Shown here piece after piece: positions 8,660 through 16,473 of a stretch of DNA of 64,000 nucleotides. Under the pieces are notes generated by a model, which made no database searches, had not been told where the DNA came from, and saw only the letters and a program-made list of their open reading frames with translations. Origin of the DNA: an uncultured Methylobacillus sp. (GTDB taxonomy: Bacteria; Pseudomonadota; Gammaproteobacteria; Burkholderiales; Methylophilaceae); assembly GCA_903824575.1 (NCBI GenBank), contig CAIJXJ010000146.1, forward strand, positions 22,926 to 86,925, in the 5' to 3' direction. Both the position numbers and the translations under genes were made by a program. Numbering within the stretch: the stretch's first letter is position 1; each line of letters begins with the position of its first letter.

Positions 8660-9001
8660 ATGGAAATTAAATCTGCCGTCAGTGCTTTATCAGCCCTAGC
8701 CCAAGACTCTCGCTTGGCAATCTACCGTGTCTTGGTTCAGGCCGGGCCTGGTGGAATGCCTGCAGGAAAAATCAGCGAGATAACGGCTATTCCACCTTCG
8801 TCCCTTTCCTTCCATCTCAAGGAACTCAGCCACGCTGCCATGGTGTCGTCTCGACATGAAGGGCGGTTCGTCATCTACTCCGCCAACTTCTCAACCATGA
8901 ACGACCTGCTAGCATTCCTGACCGAAAACTGCTGCAACGGGAATCCATGTGTGGCAGTTTGCACCCCGGCCTGCTCAACGCATGAAGAACAACCAACATG
9001 A
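8660..9001 (+). CDS. arsR: ArsR-family arsenite-responsive repressor
   Basis: The 113-residue protein is a winged-helix ArsR/SmtB repressor. The recognition helix region reads PPSSLSFHLKELSHAAMVSSRHEGRF and the wing RFVIYSANF. It lacks the classical ELCVCDL metal site in the DNA-binding helix. Instead a C-terminal Cys cluster (Cys91, 92, 97, 101, 105) is present, resembling the relocated As(III) site described for Acidithiobacillus ferrooxidans ArsR (paired Cys plus a third Cys). By inference it senses As(III) and represses the operon from the inverted repeat at its own promoter. It is the first gene of arsR-arsC-acr3-arsD-arsA. Confidence 0.9.
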   Translation: MEIKSAVSALSALAQDSRLAIYRVLVQAGPGGMPAGKISEITAIPPSSLSFHLKELSHAAMVSSRHEGRFVIYSANFSTMNDLLAFLTENCCNGNPCVAVCTPACSTHEEQPT

Positions 9002-9082
9002 AGAGCATGAAAATTTTCACGAATGAATGCGATATCAAACCCGGGCAATAATTTCTAATAATCCAATCTAAAGGACTCCATC

Positions 9083-9586
9083 ATGAGCGATAAGGTCTTC
9101 AATATTCTCATTCTTTGCACTGGCAATACTTCAAGAAGCATCATGGCCGAAGCCTTGTTCAACACCATCACCAATGGACGTTTCAAAGCCTATAGCGCCG
9201 GCAGTCATCCAACCGGCAAGGTCAACCCGTTCGCCATTGAGCAGGTCAGCCATATGGGTTATCCAACCGATAATCTCAGAAGCAAGAACTGGAATGAGTT
9301 TGCAACCCCTGATGCACCTGTGATGGATTTTGTCATTACGGTATGTGATAACGCTGCTGGTGAAGTTTGCCCGGTATGGCCCGGTCAACCCATCTCCGCG
9401 CACTGGGGATTTGAAGACCCGGCCGCAGTGGAAGGCACCGACGATGAAAAGCGGGCATCGTTCAAGAAGATTTTCCACCAAATTCGCACACGCATTGGCA
9501 TCTTCGCAAGCCTTCCATTGAAAAGCCTTGACCGATTTTCAATTAAGCGCGAGATGGATAATATCGGGAATGCGAAGGTTGATTGA
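9083..9586 (+). CDS. arsC: Arsenate reductase, low-molecular-weight phosphatase type
   Basis: It reduces arsenate to arsenite for export. The 167-residue protein opens with the phosphatase P-loop CTGNTSRS (Cys12 to Arg18, CX5R). It has the arsenate-reductase motif VITVCDNAAGEVCPVWPG with Cys88 and Cys96, followed by AHWGFEDPAAVEG. The family uses three Cys and thioredoxin or a related donor. The P-loop has TS where SC is common (CTGNSCRS), so the second loop Cys is absent, as in many members. AAAGGA precedes the ATG at good spacing. It is followed within 5 bases by acr3. Confidence 0.92.
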   Translation: MSDKVFNILILCTGNTSRSIMAEALFNTITNGRFKAYSAGSHPTGKVNPFAIEQVSHMGYPTDNLRSKNWNEFATPDAPVMDFVITVCDNAAGEVCPVWPGQPISAHWGFEDPAAVEGTDDEKRASFKKIFHQIRTRIGIFASLPLKSLDRFSIKREMDNIGNAKVD

Positions 9587-9591
9587 TCACC

Positions 9592-10614
9592 ATGAATCTG
9601 TTTGAGCGTTACCTGTCGCTATGGGTTGGCTTGTGCATCATTGCCGGAGTTGCCCTTGGTCAACTAATACCCAGCCTGTTCCAGACCATCGGACACATCG
9701 AGTTCGCCCAGGTTAATCTGCCAGTAGGTTTGCTTATCTGGGTGATGATTATCCCGATGCTGGTCAAGGTGGATTTCGGGGCATTGCATCAGGTCAAGGC
9801 TCACTGGAAGGGCATCAGCGTCACGCTATTCATCAATTGGGCAGTCAAGCCGTTCTCAATGGCCTTGCTCGGCTGGTTGTTCATACGCCACGTGTTTGCA
9901 CCCTACCTGCCCGCAGAGCAACTGGATAGTTACATTGCTGGGCTGATTTTGCTTGCGGCCGCACCTTGCACCGCCATGGTGTTTGTATGGAGTCGCCTGA
10001 CCAATGGTGACCCTTTGTTCACGCTGTCTCAAGTGGCGTTGAACGACACCATCATGATTTTTGCGTTTGCCCCCATCGTAGCTTTACTGCTGGGCATATC
10101 ATCAATAGCCGTGCCATGGGCAACACTGTTCACGTCCGTAGTTCTTTATATCCTGATACCAGTGATAGTTGCCCAATTATGGCGTAAGAAACTGATTGAA
10201 GCCGGGCCGCTTGCTTTTGACGCCATCATGGAACAATCAGGCAAGTGGTCAATCGGAGCATTACTGCTCACATTGATCTTGCTGTTTGCCTTTCAAGGTG
10301 AAGCCATCATCAAGCAACCCATCATCATTGCCATGCTGGCAGTGCCTATTCTGATACAGGTGTTCTTCAATTCTTCGCTGGCATACTGGCTCAACCGCAA
10401 GGTTGGTGAGAAACATAATATTGCCTGCCCGTCTGCACTGATTGGGGCCAGCAACTTTTTTGAATTGGCTGTTGCCACAGCAATCAGCTTGTTTGGTTTT
10501 AACTCTGGCGCGAGTCTGGCGACCGTAGTAGGGGTTCTAATTGAAGTACCAGTGATGCTATTAGTTGTGCGGGTCGTTAATGATAGCAAGGGCTGGTATG
10601 AACGAACCAATTAG
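9592..10614 (+). CDS. acr3: ACR3-type arsenite efflux permease
   Basis: This inner-membrane permease exports arsenite. The 340-residue protein has about ten hydrophobic helices and the hallmark ACR3 segment AAAPCTAMVFVWSRLTNGDP, with the essential Cys at residue 126. It is of the bile/arsenite/riboflavin transporter superfamily, not the unrelated ArsB permease. I chose the ATG at 9592 over a TTG at 9583, because the latter lies inside the arsC stop region. With ArsA encoded downstream it may work as an ATP-driven pump. ArsA partnering with ACR3 rather than ArsB is known but less studied. Confidence 0.93.
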   Translation: MNLFERYLSLWVGLCIIAGVALGQLIPSLFQTIGHIEFAQVNLPVGLLIWVMIIPMLVKVDFGALHQVKAHWKGISVTLFINWAVKPFSMALLGWLFIRHVFAPYLPAEQLDSYIAGLILLAAAPCTAMVFVWSRLTNGDPLFTLSQVALNDTIMIFAFAPIVALLLGISSIAVPWATLFTSVVLYILIPVIVAQLWRKKLIEAGPLAFDAIMEQSGKWSIGALLLTLILLFAFQGEAIIKQPIIIAMLAVPILIQVFFNSSLAYWLNRKVGEKHNIACPSALIGASNFFELAVATAISLFGFNSGASLATVVGVLIEVPVMLLVVRVVNDSKGWYERTN

Positions 10615-10759
10615 CTTTTGAGATAAAAGCTAGTGCAGCATACCCACTGGGACGTGAAAAAACTCAGCCGATGCGACGAAATGATTGATCTTGCCTTCAT
10701 AACGACGACCTGTACTCAGCATGCATGCATTCAGGCTTTCTTTGCACTAACCCTTGTAA

Positions 10760-10825
10760 AACTTCCAGAACGACAAGGCTACGCTCAAGACCGAGATGGA
10801 CAAAATCGCCAACCTTATGGCATAA
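10760..10825 (+). pseudogene. Possible short coding remnant between acr3 and arsD
   Basis: The 220-base gap between acr3 and arsD contains a stop-to-stop frame ending KTEMDKIANLMA that has coding-like amino acids but no start. It may be the tail of a small gene, such as a thioredoxin-like ars accessory gene, mostly lost by deletion. This is speculative. Nothing else is recognisable in the gap. Confidence 0.15.
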
Positions 10826-10834
10826 AGGAAAATC

Positions 10835-11197
10835 ATGAAAACGATCCAAGTGTTCGACCCAGCCATGTGCTGTAGCAGTGGCGTATGCGGAACAGACGTT
10901 GACCAGCAATTGGTGAACTTCTCCGCTGACGTGGATTGGGCCAAGCAGCAAGGTGTGGAGATTCAACGCTTCAACCTCGCTCAACAACCAATGGACTTTG
11001 CTAACAATCAGATCGTGCGCGGTTTTCTGGAGCGTTCCGGCGAAGAGGCTCTGCCGCTGATCCTGGTTGATGGTGAAGTCGCACTAGCTGGCAGATATCC
11101 TCATCGCACTGAATTAGCACGATGGGCCGGCATCTCCAGGCCATCCATTGAAATAAAGCCAGCGGAAGGTTGTTGCAGCGGCGGCAAGTGCTGCTAA
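10835..11197 (+). CDS. arsD: ArsD arsenic metallochaperone / weak repressor
   Basis: ArsD binds As(III) and hands it to the ArsA ATPase; it also represses ars transcription weakly. The 120-residue protein starts MKTIQVFDPAMCCSSGVCG, with the conserved As(III) ligands Cys12, Cys13 and Cys18, and has the thioredoxin-like body (ALPLILVDGEVALAGRYP). Two vicinal Cys pairs at the C-terminus (Cys113/114 and Cys119/120) match those of longer ArsD proteins. An AAAGGA ribosome binding site precedes the ATG. The stop overlaps the arsA start as TAATG. Confidence 0.93.
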   Translation: MKTIQVFDPAMCCSSGVCGTDVDQQLVNFSADVDWAKQQGVEIQRFNLAQQPMDFANNQIVRGFLERSGEEALPLILVDGEVALAGRYPHRTELARWAGISRPSIEIKPAEGCCSGGKCC

Positions 11198-12969
11198 TGA
11201 AATCAGCCAGCATGCAGTTCCTTGATCACCCGCCACGCTTTCTGTTCTTTACAGGGAAGGGTGGAGTTGGCAAGACATCGATTGCCTGTGCCACGGCCGT
11301 TCAGTTGGCTGATAAAGGCAGAAAGGTACTGCTCGTCAACACCGACCCTGCATCCAATGTTGGGCAGGTATTTGGTATTAGCATTGGCAATCAGATTACA
11401 GATGTTCCTGCCGTGCCTCGACTGGCCGCCTTGGAGATCGACCCACAGGCGGCTGCACAAGACTACCGTGACCGTATTGTTGGCCCGGTCAGAGGCATAT
11501 TGCCCGATTCAATTGTCAAGGGCATTGAAGAGCAACTCTCCGGTGCCTGCACCACAGAAATCGCTGCATTCGACGAATTTACCGCTCTACTCATCGATTC
11601 GGCGTTGACCGCCGATTACGATCACATCATTTTTGATACGGCACCCACCGGGCACACTATCCGATTGTTACAACTGCCCGGCGCATGGAGTGGTTTTCTT
11701 GAGAAAGGCAAAGGTGATGCCTCGTGCCTTGGTCCTCTAGCTGGGCTTGAGAAGCAACGGGAACAATACAAGGCGGCTGTAGATGCCCTCGCTGATGGCA
11801 ATCGCACCCGATTGATTCTGGTCGCTCGTGCGCAGCAAGCTGCTTTGCGAGAAGTCGCTAGAACACATGAAGAGCTTTCCGGGATTGGCCTGAAAAATCA
11901 GTTTCTGGTCATCAACGGCATTCTGCCGAAGATAGAAGCGGAAAACGACCCGTTGGCTGCCGCCATTCATAAGCGTGAACAGACTGCCCTTGGTACAATT
12001 CCTGCTGTATTGAAGTCGCTGCCTGTTGACAAGGTTGAACTCAAGTCTTTCAACCTCGTTGGGTTGGATGCCCTTCGCCAGTTGTTGGTCTATACGCCCG
12101 CAATTTTGCAGATCAACGTGGACTTGCCCATTGAACTGGACGAGCCCTGCCTGTGCGAACTGGTAGACGGCATCGCCCATGATGGACATGGCTTAGTCCT
12201 GCTCATGGGCAAAGGGGGCGTTGGCAAGACAACGATTGCGGCGGCATTAGCCGTAGATCTGGCGCACCGTGGTTTGTCTGTCCATCTCACCACATCTGAC
12301 CCTGCGGCGCACCTGTCGGAAACTTTGAGTGGAACGCTAGCTAATCTGACCGTGAGCCGAATAGACCCACAGGCCGAGACTGAACGTTATCGCCAGCACG
12401 TACTGGATACTAAGGGGGCGCAGCTTGATGCACAGGGGCGCGCACTGCTTGAAGAGGACCTGCGCTCACCTTGCACCGAAGAAATTGCGGTATTTCAAGC
12501 GTTCTCACGCATCATTCGCGAGGCGGGTAAAAAGTTCGTGGTGATGGATACCGCACCTACCGGGCATACTTTGCTTTTACTGGATGCAACTGGTGCCTAC
12601 CACCGCGAAGTCACCCGTCAAATGGGCGATTCCGGCCTGCATTTCACCACGCCCATGATGCAGCTGCAGGATCCGAAGCAAACTAAAGTATTGATTGTGA
12701 CCCTGGCCGAAACCACACCAGTCTTGGAAGCAGCTAATCTGCAAACCGATTTGCGCCGTGCAGGCATCGAGCCTTGGGCATGGGTAATCAATACAAGTGT
12801 TGCTGCGGCCTCCATCAAATCACCTTTGCTGCGACGGCGTGCAGTCAATGAGTTGCGTGAAATAAATGAAGTTGCAACTCACCAATCTCATCGATATGCC
12901 GTGGTGCCGCTACTCGAAGAAGAGCCTGTAGGTGTGGAGCGTTTGCTTAAATTGGCTCATAACAATTAG
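11197..12969 (+). CDS. arsA: ArsA arsenite-transporting ATPase, two-domain form
   Basis: ArsA is the cytosolic ATPase that energises arsenite extrusion. The 590-residue protein consists of two homologous halves. Each has a P-loop (GKGGVGKTS at 20-28 and GKGGVGKTT near 338-346), a DTAPTGHT signal-transduction motif, and Cys residues in GACTTEIA and SPCTEEIA that bind As(III). I chose the ATG that overlaps the arsD stop; a longer frame begins inside arsD and is unlikely. It is the last gene of the operon. No terminator is obvious immediately after it. Confidence 0.95.
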   Translation: MKSASMQFLDHPPRFLFFTGKGGVGKTSIACATAVQLADKGRKVLLVNTDPASNVGQVFGISIGNQITDVPAVPRLAALEIDPQAAAQDYRDRIVGPVRGILPDSIVKGIEEQLSGACTTEIAAFDEFTALLIDSALTADYDHIIFDTAPTGHTIRLLQLPGAWSGFLEKGKGDASCLGPLAGLEKQREQYKAAVDALADGNRTRLILVARAQQAALREVARTHEELSGIGLKNQFLVINGILPKIEAENDPLAAAIHKREQTALGTIPAVLKSLPVDKVELKSFNLVGLDALRQLLVYTPAILQINVDLPIELDEPCLCELVDGIAHDGHGLVLLMGKGGVGKTTIAAALAVDLAHRGLSVHLTTSDPAAHLSETLSGTLANLTVSRIDPQAETERYRQHVLDTKGAQLDAQGRALLEEDLRSPCTEEIAVFQAFSRIIREAGKKFVVMDTAPTGHTLLLLDATGAYHREVTRQMGDSGLHFTTPMMQLQDPKQTKVLIVTLAETTPVLEAANLQTDLRRAGIEPWAWVINTSVAAASIKSPLLRRRAVNELREINEVATHQSHRYAVVPLLEEEPVGVERLLKLAHNN

Positions 12970-13026
12970 CCAGGTAAAGTTACTAATGTCGGCTTGGGAC
13001 AATCGCGATCCTATTCTGACGGAAGA

Positions 13027-13088
13027 AAACAGCACACAGCCGTCGTTTAAACTAGAAAATGCCTATCGCCTTGGCGGACGGCCGCCAA
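13027..13088 (+). repeat. 62-bp direct repeat, copy 1
   Basis: This copy begins AAACAGCACACAGCCGTCG and is repeated at 14198-14259 with four mismatches. Together the copies bracket the PEP-CTERM gene and its upstream region. The 470-base stretch 12970-13439 in which it lies holds no gene that I can recognise; several short interrupted frames may be remnants of an element. The only other clear signals are the twin palindromes at 13313-13365. Confidence 0.85.
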
Positions 13089-13312
13089 CGACTGGAACGT
13101 GAAAGGAACCGTTTGGTTTCAGAAAGCCATCGGCTGTTCATGACCCACAGCCATTACTGGCAGAAATAATTAGCTGCCCTTCGGCGGCGGCACCGAAAAA
13201 TGGGAGCGGTCATTCGCCGATCTGAAGCCAATCTTACCGCCGACCATCCCATTACAATACAGACTTTGCGGACATTGAAGTTAAGATCGTTTACGGATGA
13301 TAGGTAAGTGAA

Positions 13313-13365
13313 TTAGTCCAAATGGACTATATTAAAACAGGTCGATTAGTCCGAATGGACTATAT
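13313..13365. promoter_or_regulatory. Twin palindromic operator-like sites upstream of PEP-CTERM gene
   Basis: Two 20-bp near-identical sites, TTAGTCCAAATGGACTATAT (13313-13332) and its copy with G for A (13346-13365), differ at one position. Each contains the palindrome TAGTCC-N4-GGACTA. The start-to-start distance is 33 bases, about three helical turns, so bound dimers would lie on the same DNA face. They sit 75-127 bases upstream of the gene start. I infer binding sites for an unidentified dimeric regulator. Confidence 0.6.
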
Positions 13366-13439
13366 ACGAAGATCAGTGCTGTCTTGATAATACGAACCAT
13401 GGAATTTGAAATTATCGGGACACAACAAAGGGACTTATC

Positions 13440-14126
13440 ATGAAAATCTCATCACTGCTTTATGTAGCACTTCTATCACTAGCTTCTAATCTGGCTCATG
13501 CAACATCACAGCTTTCTGTGCCGAATCCGTCTGGCACAGATACAACAACTTATTTTGCAATGTCAGGCTTTAGCGGCGAAGCGACATTCAGCTATGGCAC
13601 GTTGAAAGCTGCTGCTGCTGGTACTGTGACTTATACCTACTTAGGATCAGATGCTGGGTACACCAATAATTTCTTGATTAATGGATTAACGGCATTCACC
13701 AATAAAGAAACTGCGGTAGGCAGTACCGACACGGTAAGCGTTGCTGCTAATACAGCTCTAAATTTCAGTTTCTTAACGACATCGGTAAACCCTACTTACA
13801 CAGTCTCTAACGGATCTCTGCCAACGTATACAGCGCAAAATCTTGTAGGAACTTATACATATGGTCAAGATCAGGGAGTTTTTGGAATTGTTAAGGGTGC
13901 TACCGTTCATGAGATTACATATCAAGCCCTGCTGATCTATAACGATCCTGTAAACGGTGGCGATCACGACTATAATGATATGGTTGTTGGTGTTAATTTC
14001 ACAGCTGACTCAAGCAACCAAAATATTGCACCAGCCGTACCAGAACCAGAAACCTACGGCATGATGCTGATGGGTCTTGGGCTGATGGGCTTTGTTGCTC
14101 GCCGTCGCCGGAACAATCAAGCATAA
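13440..14126 (+). CDS. PEP-CTERM sorting-domain protein, exported
   Basis: The 228-residue protein has an N-terminal signal peptide (MKISSLLYVALLSLASNLAHA). The body is rich in Thr, Ser and Gly and includes a DUF4114-like motif (ALLIYNDPVNGGDHDYNDMV). The classic PEP-CTERM tail starts near residue 200: VPEPETYG, a hydrophobic stretch, then ARRRRN. Such proteins are cleaved and anchored or released by exosortase, typically in exopolysaccharide-producing bacteria; no exosortase is in this window. Base composition is more AT-rich than its neighbours. It stands alone, with operator-like palindromes upstream, a strong terminator downstream and 62-bp direct repeats on both sides, which suggests acquisition or mobility as a unit. 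Confidence 0.9.
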   Translation: MKISSLLYVALLSLASNLAHATSQLSVPNPSGTDTTTYFAMSGFSGEATFSYGTLKAAAAGTVTYTYLGSDAGYTNNFLINGLTAFTNKETAVGSTDTVSVAANTALNFSFLTTSVNPTYTVSNGSLPTYTAQNLVGTYTYGQDQGVFGIVKGATVHEITYQALLIYNDPVNGGDHDYNDMVVGVNFTADSSNQNIAPAVPEPETYGMMLMGLGLMGFVARRRRNNQA

Positions 14127-14154
14127 TCGAAGTAGTAATTTGGGTAATACTCAA

Positions 14155-14177
14155 CGGGGGCTTCGGCTCCCGTTTTT
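14155..14177 (+). terminator. Rho-independent terminator of the PEP-CTERM gene
   Basis: A 7-bp GC-rich stem (CGGGGGC / GCTCCCG, one G-T pair) with a TTCG tetraloop at 14155-14172 is followed by TTTTT. It lies 28 bases after the PEP-CTERM stop. Confidence 0.92.
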
Positions 14178-14197
14178 AGTTTGTAGGGAACGACCGC

Positions 14198-14259
14198 AAA
14201 CAGCACACAGCCATCGTTTAAACTAGAAAATGCCTATCGCCTTGGTCGGCGGCCGCCAA
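14198..14259 (+). repeat. 62-bp direct repeat, copy 2
   Basis: This is the second copy of the repeat at 13027-13088, in the same orientation and 1171 bases further on. It lies just after the terminator of the PEP-CTERM gene. The matched block ends at GGCCGCCAA in both copies. Confidence 0.85.
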
Positions 14260-14370
14260 TGCCTGCATCGTGTTTTCTGCCGTTCAGGTCGACTAGTTAA
14301 CACCATTCTGAATTACACCAATAACTGCTACTTGGCTTACCCTGATTCGGTGTTGGTGGTCGCCTCACTT

Positions 14371-16473
14371 TCAATCTCTTACAAGCGGCTCGTTTAGCAG
14401 TCCGCTCATGCGCAGTACGCGTCTAGCGATGGCTTGCTTCAGGACGTGCATGCCACCTGCATGTGCCAGAGTAAACCAGCATTTTGCGCGGGTAATACCA
14501 GTATAGATCAGTTCGCGAGTGAGGATTGGGCTCATGGCCTCGGGCAGCACCAGAGCAACATGGGCAAATTCGGAGCCCTGTGATTTGTGTACCGTGAGCG
14601 CATAGACCGTTTCTACCGCCTGCAAGCGACTTGGCAATATCCATTTAATGCCCTGGCTGCCGTCACCGGCAGGGAAGGCCACGCGAAGACTGGTCTGGTC
14701 GTCGCTTGATCCTGGCATATCAAGTGTGATGCCGATGTCGCCGTTCATCAGGCCCAGTCCATAGTCGTTGCGCGTGACCAGAACAGGGCGGCCAGGATAC
14801 CAGCCACTGCTCGCCGGGATAAGACCTTGCATCTGCAGCTGCTGCGCGATGCGCAAATTGAGGTCATTCACCCCCCACCGACCTTGCCGTAGCGCGCACA
14901 GGACCTGAAACTGTCCATGCGCCTCCAGTACCGAACGGGCCCAGATGTCCAGCATGGTCTGGCTTGCGCCTGGTTCAGGTTTTCCGTCGCGCAGAACCTT
15001 CAGGTAATGCCCATAACCCAGACGGCCAATGTACTGGTTTGGTTTGCCGGTTTGTGCGGGGGGGTGACCATCGACGATCAGTGCATTGAATGGGCCTGCA
15101 TCACGGGCGTTCAGGGGGAGGCTGCAGAGGTCACCATAACCCTTGTTCCAGATCGCATCGACCATGACGTGGTCACCTGCGTTGACGGCCGCTGCCAATT
15201 GTCCGATGCCGCTGTTGGCAGCGAATCGATGGCTGTGGCGCAGCATCACGATGGCCTGATCGAGCGCACTGCCATGACTGTCGATCAGTCGCGGCGTGAT
15301 GAGCTCATCACAGGCAGCCTGTACCCAATGACAGGTATTTTGCGTGTAATGTCCCTCCTGTGCTCTTTGACAAAGCTCACCCAGCACGGCACCGGCCTCC
15401 ACCGAAGCCAGCTGATCCTTGTCACCCAGCAGGACAAGTCGCGCCGATGGTGGTAGGGCTGCAAGAACTGCCGTCATCATCTCCAGATCCACCATGGAAG
15501 CTTCATCGATGACCAGGATGTCAAGGGATAGGGGATTGCCCCGATGGTGCTTGAAGTGTCGGCTATCAGGGCGACTTCCAAGCAGCCGGTGCAGCGTGCT
15601 CACTTTGAGCGGAATGGCAGCCCGAATTTCGGCTTCCAACGCGAGCCCGGTCAGGGGCAAGTTTGCAACTGCACCGGATATCGATGCGTTGAGGCGGGCC
15701 GCCGCCTTGCCGGTAGGGGCCGCCAGGCGGATGCGTAATGGTCGTTGCTGAGGCTTGGCAAGCTCCAGGGCTTGCAGCAGGGCCAGTAAGCGCACTACCG
15801 TTGTCGTCTTGCCAGTGCCTGGGCCGCCCGTGATGATGCCGAATGCATTGCCGGCGGCGATCGTACAGGCGATCCTTTGCCAGTCGTTTGTCTGTTCGTG
15901 GACTTTCGGAAACAGCACGGCCAGGGTCTGATGCATTTCCTTGATCGGCAGACCGGCCTGTAATGAAGCCGACCGTGTCAGGCGCCGGTCGATGGCAGCA
16001 CGCAAATCCTGCTCGTATTGCCAATAACGGCGCAGATAGAGGCGTGAGCCGGCTAGCACCAACGGGGTGTTGCCGGCGCCAGAGCCGACCAGCGTGGGGT
16101 GCGCGAGCGCCTTCTGCCATTGCTTCAAGTTCACGCACCCCAGCACTTCGGCTGGTAAATCTGCGGGCTTCCCCATGCCTCCGGCTGCAACCCCATCTGG
16201 CGGCAAGGACAGCGCATACTCCGGATCGGATAAGGTAGCACACAGGTCGAGTGAGACATGTCCTCGGCCGAGTTGGTGGCTGGTCAGTGCCGCTGCCAGA
16301 ATCAGCAAGGCATGGGCGTCCGGTTCTTCGCGCCACAGGAAATCGGCAAACGTGGCGTCAAGCTGACGCAGCCAGTCACGTGCTACCCATTCTGCCAGCA
16401 ACCGGCGAAGAGAGTTGCGGCCATAGGAGAAATCGGACCGGGTGGAATCATCAAACAATTGAGTGTAGCTCAT
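14371..16473 (-). CDS. recD: Exodeoxyribonuclease V alpha subunit RecD
   Basis: RecD is the 5'-3' helicase motor of RecBCD, which processes double-strand breaks. The 700-residue protein has the Walker A motif GGPGTGKTTT near residues 217-226, the Walker B segment LVIDEASMVDLEMM, motif III LLGDKDQLASVEAGAVLGEL, and motif VI ALTVHKSQGSEFAHVALVLP. Its ATG overlaps the recB stop by 4 bases (ATGA). It is the last gene of the recC-recB-recD operon. Length is slightly above that of E. coli RecD (608), with the excess between the helicase motifs. Confidence 0.96.
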   Translation of the reverse strand: MSYTQLFDDSTRSDFSYGRNSLRRLLAEWVARDWLRQLDATFADFLWREEPDAHALLILAAALTSHQLGRGHVSLDLCATLSDPEYALSLPPDGVAAGGMGKPADLPAEVLGCVNLKQWQKALAHPTLVGSGAGNTPLVLAGSRLYLRRYWQYEQDLRAAIDRRLTRSASLQAGLPIKEMHQTLAVLFPKVHEQTNDWQRIACTIAAGNAFGIITGGPGTGKTTTVVRLLALLQALELAKPQQRPLRIRLAAPTGKAAARLNASISGAVANLPLTGLALEAEIRAAIPLKVSTLHRLLGSRPDSRHFKHHRGNPLSLDILVIDEASMVDLEMMTAVLAALPPSARLVLLGDKDQLASVEAGAVLGELCQRAQEGHYTQNTCHWVQAACDELITPRLIDSHGSALDQAIVMLRHSHRFAANSGIGQLAAAVNAGDHVMVDAIWNKGYGDLCSLPLNARDAGPFNALIVDGHPPAQTGKPNQYIGRLGYGHYLKVLRDGKPEPGASQTMLDIWARSVLEAHGQFQVLCALRQGRWGVNDLNLRIAQQLQMQGLIPASSGWYPGRPVLVTRNDYGLGLMNGDIGITLDMPGSSDDQTSLRVAFPAGDGSQGIKWILPSRLQAVETVYALTVHKSQGSEFAHVALVLPEAMSPILTRELIYTGITRAKCWFTLAHAGGMHVLKQAIARRVLRMSGLLNEPLVRD

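Noticed and set aside
12970..13260. Possible transposase remnant after arsA.
   Set aside because: Only short interrupted frames with no recognisable catalytic or DNA-binding motif; left as unannotated sequence.
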